Assembly (NCBI GenBank): GCA_902461025.1
Contig: CABPWC010000005.1
Span: 1-35,557 of the forward strand
Reading direction: 5' to 3'
Length of the DNA stretch: 35,557 nt
Origin: an uncultured Streptococcus sp.
GTDB taxonomy: Bacteria; Bacillota; Bacilli; Lactobacillales; Streptococcaceae
Numbering within the stretch: the stretch's first letter is position 1; every line of letters begins with the position of its first letter. Under the pieces are notes generated by a model. The model worked only from the letters and a program-made list of their open reading frames with translations, did no database searches and had not been told where the DNA came from. Below, piece after piece: positions 31,672 through 35,557 of this stretch. The position numbers and the translations under genes are program-made.

Positions 31672-32079
31672 ATGTCTGAAAATCTAAGTGAAGAGCAAGT
31701 TAAAGAAGCTCTTGAAAGTGGCTATGCGCAATCTGAGGCTTTATTAAACGATAAAGATGAATTAGATGATTTTTTGTACCGTTTGGAGCAAAAAATTAAA
31801 GAGATGCCTTTGGTTGGTAAGAAATTTACAATGATCCCAGTCATGATTTCTTTAGTGAAAAATTATGTTCAAGGGAAATACACCACGGTTCCTTATGGGA
31901 CTATTTTAGCCGTTTTAAGCGCACTTATTTATTTCCTTTCCCCAATTGACATTATTCCAGATTTTATTCCGTTAGCAGGCTTCTTGGATGATATGGCTGT
32001 TGTAGGACTTTGTATGAATATGGTCAAAATAGACATTGAAACCTATGATAAATGGCGTCAGGCTCAAGGATTGATCTGA
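31672..32079 (+). CDS. YkvA/DUF1232 family membrane protein
   Basis: A 135-residue protein with an acidic, helical N-terminal half (about 1-45) and a DUF1232 core at about 80-118, including the signature YFLSPIDIIPDFIPLAGFLDD. One or two hydrophobic segments suggest membrane association. The function of the family is unknown. GGAGGATAAG precedes the ATG. It is 33 nt after parE with no terminator, so it is probably cotranscribed with it. Confidence 0.88.
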   Translation: MSENLSEEQVKEALESGYAQSEALLNDKDELDDFLYRLEQKIKEMPLVGKKFTMIPVMISLVKNYVQGKYTTVPYGTILAVLSALIYFLSPIDIIPDFIPLAGFLDDMAVVGLCMNMVKIDIETYDKWRQAQGLI

Positions 32080-32128
32080 AAAATCGTCTATATTTCTTAA
32101 TTTTAGCTCTCTAAAAGAGGTATACATC

Positions 32129-32671
32129 ATGATAAGTTTATTGTATCATACTCCTTTTCTTGCGATAGTTTTAGCTATAGGTGCAGTTATGTTTATAACA
32201 GCTAAACAAGGAAAACCTGAGAAAATTCGCTTTCTTGAATTCTTACTATTAGCTATAGTAACCGCCTGTGTCTTTTTATTTGATAATCCTTTTAGATCCA
32301 ATCCTTATGCAGGTTTGCTATTCTATACTTTTGACATTTTTATTTTCACACCAGCTAGCTTAGCTTTTGGATTCACAGCTATTTATAAGAGCAATAAACA
32401 TCTCAAACATTATCCTAGTAGTTACTCAAAACTTCTTAGGCTAAATGCCTGGTTTTTAGAAATATTTTCAGTTATTAATTTCCTATTTTTAATGCTGACG
32501 GAAGAAATGGGAATTATGTTGCTGCTACCATTTTTTGGAATTAGTTCTATCATTCAATTTATAGTCGGAGAGCTTGAAAGAAAAAGAGTTCAGAAACTTC
32601 TTAAGCAAAGAAATGAAGATGCTGTTATTCAGAACATAGAGACCACTGAGGAAGAACCACATGAGAACTGA
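32129..32671 (+). CDS. Hypothetical multi-pass membrane protein
   Basis: A 180-residue protein with about five hydrophobic segments (about 5-25, 35-52, 64-86, 108-125 and 128-148) and a charged C-terminal tail rich in Glu, Lys and Arg. No family is recognised. AGAGG lies 8 nt before the ATG. Its 3' end overlaps the nucleotidyltransferase gene by 11 nt, implying coupling. Base composition is slightly more AT-rich than parE and parC, so it could be an accessory insertion. Confidence 0.75.
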   Translation: MISLLYHTPFLAIVLAIGAVMFITAKQGKPEKIRFLEFLLLAIVTACVFLFDNPFRSNPYAGLLFYTFDIFIFTPASLAFGFTAIYKSNKHLKHYPSSYSKLLRLNAWFLEIFSVINFLFLMLTEEMGIMLLLPFFGISSIIQFIVGELERKRVQKLLKQRNEDAVIQNIETTEEEPHEN

Positions 32672-33479
32672 CCAGGAAATGCTTGGACTGATTTTAGGAA
32701 CAGCTGAAAAGTTACAGGTTGATGCTGTGGCACTATCTGGTTCACGTACTGATACAAAAGCTCCAAAAGATGAGTTTCAGGATTACGACGTAGTCTATGT
32801 TGTAGACGACTTAGATACTCTAACAAGCAATCTTGCTTGGTTGCAACAGTTTGGTACACGTAACATTGAGCAACATAATATCCTAGGACATCGCCGTCTT
32901 TATCTCATGCTTTTTGAAGATGGGAATCGCATTGATCTAGCCCTCTGTCCTAAAGAACATATCAACGAGTGGGTGGATAGTGAGGCAGGATTCACAGTTT
33001 TAGAAGACGAAAAAGGTTTATTTGAAGCGTATCTGCCTAATCCTAAGCGCTACTGGATCGCTCCTCCCTCTGAAGAGGAATTTACAGCATCATGCAATGA
33101 ATTTTGGTGGGTGTCAGCCTACGTGGTCAAAGGAATTTGTCGTAAGCAAGTCATTTATTCGACTGACCATCTCTACGGTATTTGTCTGCAAGAACTCTTG
33201 AAAATCTTAGCTTGGCAGGTCGCAAGTGATAGAGGAGTAGTCGACATCGGTAAGAACTACAAGTATCTTTTCCAGTATTTACATACAGAGAAAGAGAAGG
33301 AATTCTCTGCTCTTCTTGATTTATCAAGTTTAGACAAAATCACTCAGTCTTTATTTGCTACCATGCAACTTTTCCATCAAGAAGCTCAAAGACTTGCTCA
33401 AAAGATGGGATTTAAGTATGAAAAAGAAGTAGCTGAGAAGATGATTGAGTATGCTGAGGAAAAACTTCTAAATCACTAA
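32661..33479 (+). CDS. AadK-like aminoglycoside 6-adenylyltransferase family protein
   Basis: A 272-residue soluble nucleotidyltransferase of the ANT(6)/AadK family (PF04439-like). The catalytic pattern LSGSRTDTKAPKDEFQDYDVVYVVDD (about 24-50) contains the GSR and paired acidic residues that bind metal and ATP; DGNRIDLALCPKEH holds the third acidic residue. The family can adenylylate streptomycin, but chromosomal members in streptococci may have another substrate, so resistance should not be assumed. GAGGAAG precedes the ATG within the preceding gene. It is the last gene before the structured leader of parC. Confidence 0.85.
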   Translation: MRTDQEMLGLILGTAEKLQVDAVALSGSRTDTKAPKDEFQDYDVVYVVDDLDTLTSNLAWLQQFGTRNIEQHNILGHRRLYLMLFEDGNRIDLALCPKEHINEWVDSEAGFTVLEDEKGLFEAYLPNPKRYWIAPPSEEEFTASCNEFWWVSAYVVKGICRKQVIYSTDHLYGICLQELLKILAWQVASDRGVVDIGKNYKYLFQYLHTEKEKEFSALLDLSSLDKITQSLFATMQLFHQEAQRLAQKMGFKYEKEVAEKMIEYAEEKLLNH

Positions 33480-33510
33480 GAAAATACAGAACACAATTCA
33501 AAACTTTAAA

Positions 33511-33723
33511 CTACAGAAAGGATAATTTGGTTACTAGAGGTAACTGAACACGGGACTAATTTCTGTAAAGTATCCTTCACTGTATAAAAACCTACTCTAC
33601 ATTTTTTGAAAGGAGTTGAACACGCCCTAAATGCTGTGTGAAAAAGATAAATTCTCTTGTGAGCATCGCTCACGGTAAGAATTTCCTATTTTCACTTTGC
33701 ATTTTACGGGCTTTGTATCCTAT
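33511..33723 (+). ncRNA. Structured leader RNA in front of parC
   Basis: The main hairpin has GCCC/GGGC (33624-33627 with 33708-33711), AAATGC/GCATTT (33629-33634 with 33699-33704), GTGAAAA/TTTTCAC (33638-33644 with 33689-33695), AAATTCT/AGAATTT (33649-33655 with 33678-33684) and GTGAGC/GCTCAC (33659-33664 with 33668-33673). Internal loops TGT/TTT and AGAT/CCTA are identical to those of the deoD leader, while helix sequences differ but stay paired. An upstream stem-loop pairs ACAGAAA (33513-33519) with TTTCTGT (33560-33566) around GTTAC/GTAAC. A possible promoter, TTTCTG-N17-TATAAA (33560-33588), lies inside. The element ends 12 nt before the parC ATG, which has no Shine-Dalgarno sequence. 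Confidence 0.75.
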
Positions 33724-35557
33724 ATGAGTAATATCCAAAATATGTCCTTAGAGGACATCATGGGAGAGCGCTTTGGTCGCTACTCCAAATATATCATTCA
33801 AGACCGGGCTTTGCCAGACATTCGGGATGGCTTGAAGCCGGTTCAGCGCCGTATTCTTTATTCGATGAATAAGGATGGCAATACTTTTGATAAGAGCTAC
33901 CGTAAGTCAGCCAAGTCTGTCGGGAACATCATGGGGAATTTCCACCCACACGGAGATTCTTCTATCTATGATGCCATGGTTCGTATGTCTCAGGACTGGA
34001 AAAACCGTGAGATTCTGGTCGAAATGCACGGTAACAACGGTTCTATGGACGGGGATCCGCCTGCGGCTATGCGTTATACCGAGGCCCGTTTGTCTGAGAT
34101 TGCAGGCTACCTTCTTCAGGATATCGAGAAAAAGACAGTTCCTTTTGCTTGGAACTTTGACGATACCGAGAAAGAGCCAACTGTCTTGCCAGCGGCTTTT
34201 CCAAACCTCTTAGTCAATGGTTCAACAGGTATTTCAGCTGGTTATGCCACAGATATTCCACCGCATAATTTGGCTGAGGTCATTGATGCTACAGTCTACA
34301 TGATTGATCATCCGACTGCCAAGGTTGAAAAGCTCATGGAATTCTTGCCTGGGCCAGACTTTCCTACTGGAGCTATCATCCAAGGTCGTGACGAGATCAA
34401 AAAGGCCTATGAAACTGGTAAGGGGCGCGTGGTCGTTCGTTCCAAGACTGAAATTGAGAAGCTAAAAGGTGGTAAGGAACAAATCGTTATCACTGAGATT
34501 CCTTATGAAATCAATAAGGCTAACTTAGTCAAGAAAATCGATGAAGTCCGTGTCAATAACAAGGTGGCAGGTATCGCTGAGGTTCGTGATGAGTCTGACC
34601 GTGATGGTCTTCGCATCGCTATAGAACTCAAAAAAGATGCGAACACGGAACTTGTTCTCAACTACCTTTTCAAATACACTGACTTGCAAATCAACTACAA
34701 CTTCAACATGGTGGCGATTGACAATTTCACACCTCGTCAGGTTGGGATTGTGCCAATCTTGTCTAGTTATATTGCCCACCGTCGTGAAGTTATCTTGGCA
34801 CGTTCTCGCTTTGACAAGGAAAAGGCTGAAAAACGTCTCCATATCGTGGAAGGTTTGATTCGCGTTATCTCTATTTTGGATGAAGTCATTGCCCTTATCC
34901 GTGCTTCTGAGAATAAGGCTGATGCCAAGGAAAACCTCAAGGTCAGCTATGAATTTACGGAAGAACAAGCTGAAGCTATCGTTACTTTGCAACTTTATCG
35001 TTTAACGAATACAGACGTGGTTGTCTTGCAAGAAGAAGAAGCAGAACTTCGTGAGAAGATTGCTATGCTTGCAGCTATTATCGGTGACGAACGAACCATG
35101 TACAATCTCATGAAGAAAGAACTCCGTGAGGTTAAGAAGAAATTTGCGACTCCACGTTTGAGTACTTTAGAAGATACAGCAAAAGTCATCGAGATTGATA
35201 CAGCTAGTCTGATTGCTGAAGAAGATACATACGTCAGCGTGACTAAGGCAGGCTATATTAAGCGTACTAGCCCTCGTTCTTTCGCAGCTTCGACCTTAGA
35301 AGAAATTGGCAAACGGGATGATGACCGATTGCTATTTGTCCAATCTGTCAAAACTACCCAGCACCTCTTGATCTTTACAACGCTTGGGAATGTCATTTAC
35401 CGCCCTGTCCATGAGTTGGCAGATATCCGTTGGAAGGATATCGGGGAGCACTTGAGTCAAACGATTACCAACTTTGAAACTAATGAAGAAGTGCTCTATG
35501 TTGAAGTTGTGGATCAGTTTGATGATGCGACGACCTACTTTGCAGCGACTCGCCTTG
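33724..35557 (+). CDS. parC: DNA topoisomerase IV subunit A (ParC), 3' end outside window
   Basis: The DNA-cleaving subunit of topoisomerase IV. About 611 residues are visible, and the frame runs off the window without a stop. The N-terminus is MSNIQNMSLEDIMGERFGRYSKYI. The winged-helix/tower core contains the catalytic Tyr118 in AAMRYTEARLS. In the quinolone-resistance region, Ser79, Ser80, Asp83 and Lys137 are the susceptible-type residues; position 91 is Asp. The C-terminal beta-propeller begins near residue 490 (YVSVTKAGYIKRTS). There is no Shine-Dalgarno sequence before the ATG, which follows the structured leader. Confidence 0.96.
   Translation, partial: MSNIQNMSLEDIMGERFGRYSKYIIQDRALPDIRDGLKPVQRRILYSMNKDGNTFDKSYRKSAKSVGNIMGNFHPHGDSSIYDAMVRMSQDWKNREILVEMHGNNGSMDGDPPAAMRYTEARLSEIAGYLLQDIEKKTVPFAWNFDDTEKEPTVLPAAFPNLLVNGSTGISAGYATDIPPHNLAEVIDATVYMIDHPTAKVEKLMEFLPGPDFPTGAIIQGRDEIKKAYETGKGRVVVRSKTEIEKLKGGKEQIVITEIPYEINKANLVKKIDEVRVNNKVAGIAEVRDESDRDGLRIAIELKKDANTELVLNYLFKYTDLQINYNFNMVAIDNFTPRQVGIVPILSSYIAHRREVILARSRFDKEKAEKRLHIVEGLIRVISILDEVIALIRASENKADAKENLKVSYEFTEEQAEAIVTLQLYRLTNTDVVVLQEEEAELREKIAMLAAIIGDERTMYNLMKKELREVKKKFATPRLSTLEDTAKVIEIDTASLIAEEDTYVSVTKAGYIKRTSPRSFAASTLEEIGKRDDDRLLFVQSVKTTQHLLIFTTLGNVIYRPVHELADIRWKDIGEHLSQTITNFETNEEVLYVEVVDQFDDATTYFAATRL

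Noticed and set aside
33780..34020. Quinolone-resistance substitutions in ParC
   Set aside because: Ser79, Ser80, Asp83 and Lys137 are all the susceptible-type residues. Asp91 is a common mitis-group polymorphism as far as I recall.
1..35557. CRISPR arrays, tRNA or rRNA genes, IS elements, prophage genes
   Set aside because: None seen. The only regular repeats are the in-gene 36-bp units, and all larger frames are recognisable chromosomal genes.

Overview
The window is low-GC Firmicutes DNA that reads as a mitis-group Streptococcus chromosome (S. mitis, S. oralis or S. pneumoniae relatives). This rests on the near-pneumococcal sequence, as I remember it, of PepN, CiaR/CiaH, DeoD, ParE and ParC, on the ciaRH and rpiA-deoB-punA-deoD gene orders, and on strong AGGAGG ribosome sites with TG-extended -10 promoters. 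Species cannot be fixed by eye. It is mostly ordinary core chromosome: no phage, IS element, CRISPR array, tRNA or rRNA was seen.

Layout. 1-1813 (minus): an LPXTG wall-anchored adhesin with a threonine-rich stalk built from 36-bp repeats. 2039-6699 (plus): aminopeptidase pepN, then the ciaR-ciaH two-component system, whose CiaR-type direct repeat overlaps the pepN terminator. 6726-7001 (minus): a small DUF3270 membrane protein. 7371-9119: an FtsX-type ABC permease broken by a T-tract frameshift, followed by its intact ATPase. 9230-10159: a U32-family protein that appears to be translated from a leaderless mRNA.

10263-16414 is a pentose/nucleoside operon: rpiA, deoB, a DUF1697 gene, punA, a ClC channel homologue, a class I glutamine amidotransferase and deoD. 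16507-18306 (minus) holds a small P-loop kinase, rpsT (TTG start) and coaA. 18430-26524 is a second nucleoside region: a small membrane protein, an RsmC-like methyltransferase, pdp, deoC, cdd, and the nucleoside ABC importer tmpC/pnrA-nupA-nupB-nupC. Together the two operons import nucleosides, cleave them by phosphorolysis, interconvert ribose and deoxyribose phosphates and feed them into central carbon metabolism. Both promoters carry CcpA (cre)-like sites, which fits sugar-responsive control.

26555-27196 (minus) is plsY. 27414-29547 is a three-gene polar amino-acid ABC importer with a near-consensus CodY box just upstream of its -35. 29695 to the end is parE, a YkvA/DUF1232 protein, a membrane protein, an AadK-like nucleotidyltransferase and parC, which runs off the window.

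Most interesting signals: (1) two related, covarying multi-helix RNA elements directly in front of deoD and parC, both followed by start codons with no Shine-Dalgarno sequence; (2) three genes (U32, rsmC-like, plsY) with a TGG-extended -10 only 6-7 nt from the start codon, implying leaderless mRNAs; (3) the single-base T-tract frameshift in the ABC permease; (4) CiaR, CodY and cre sites placed exactly over promoters.
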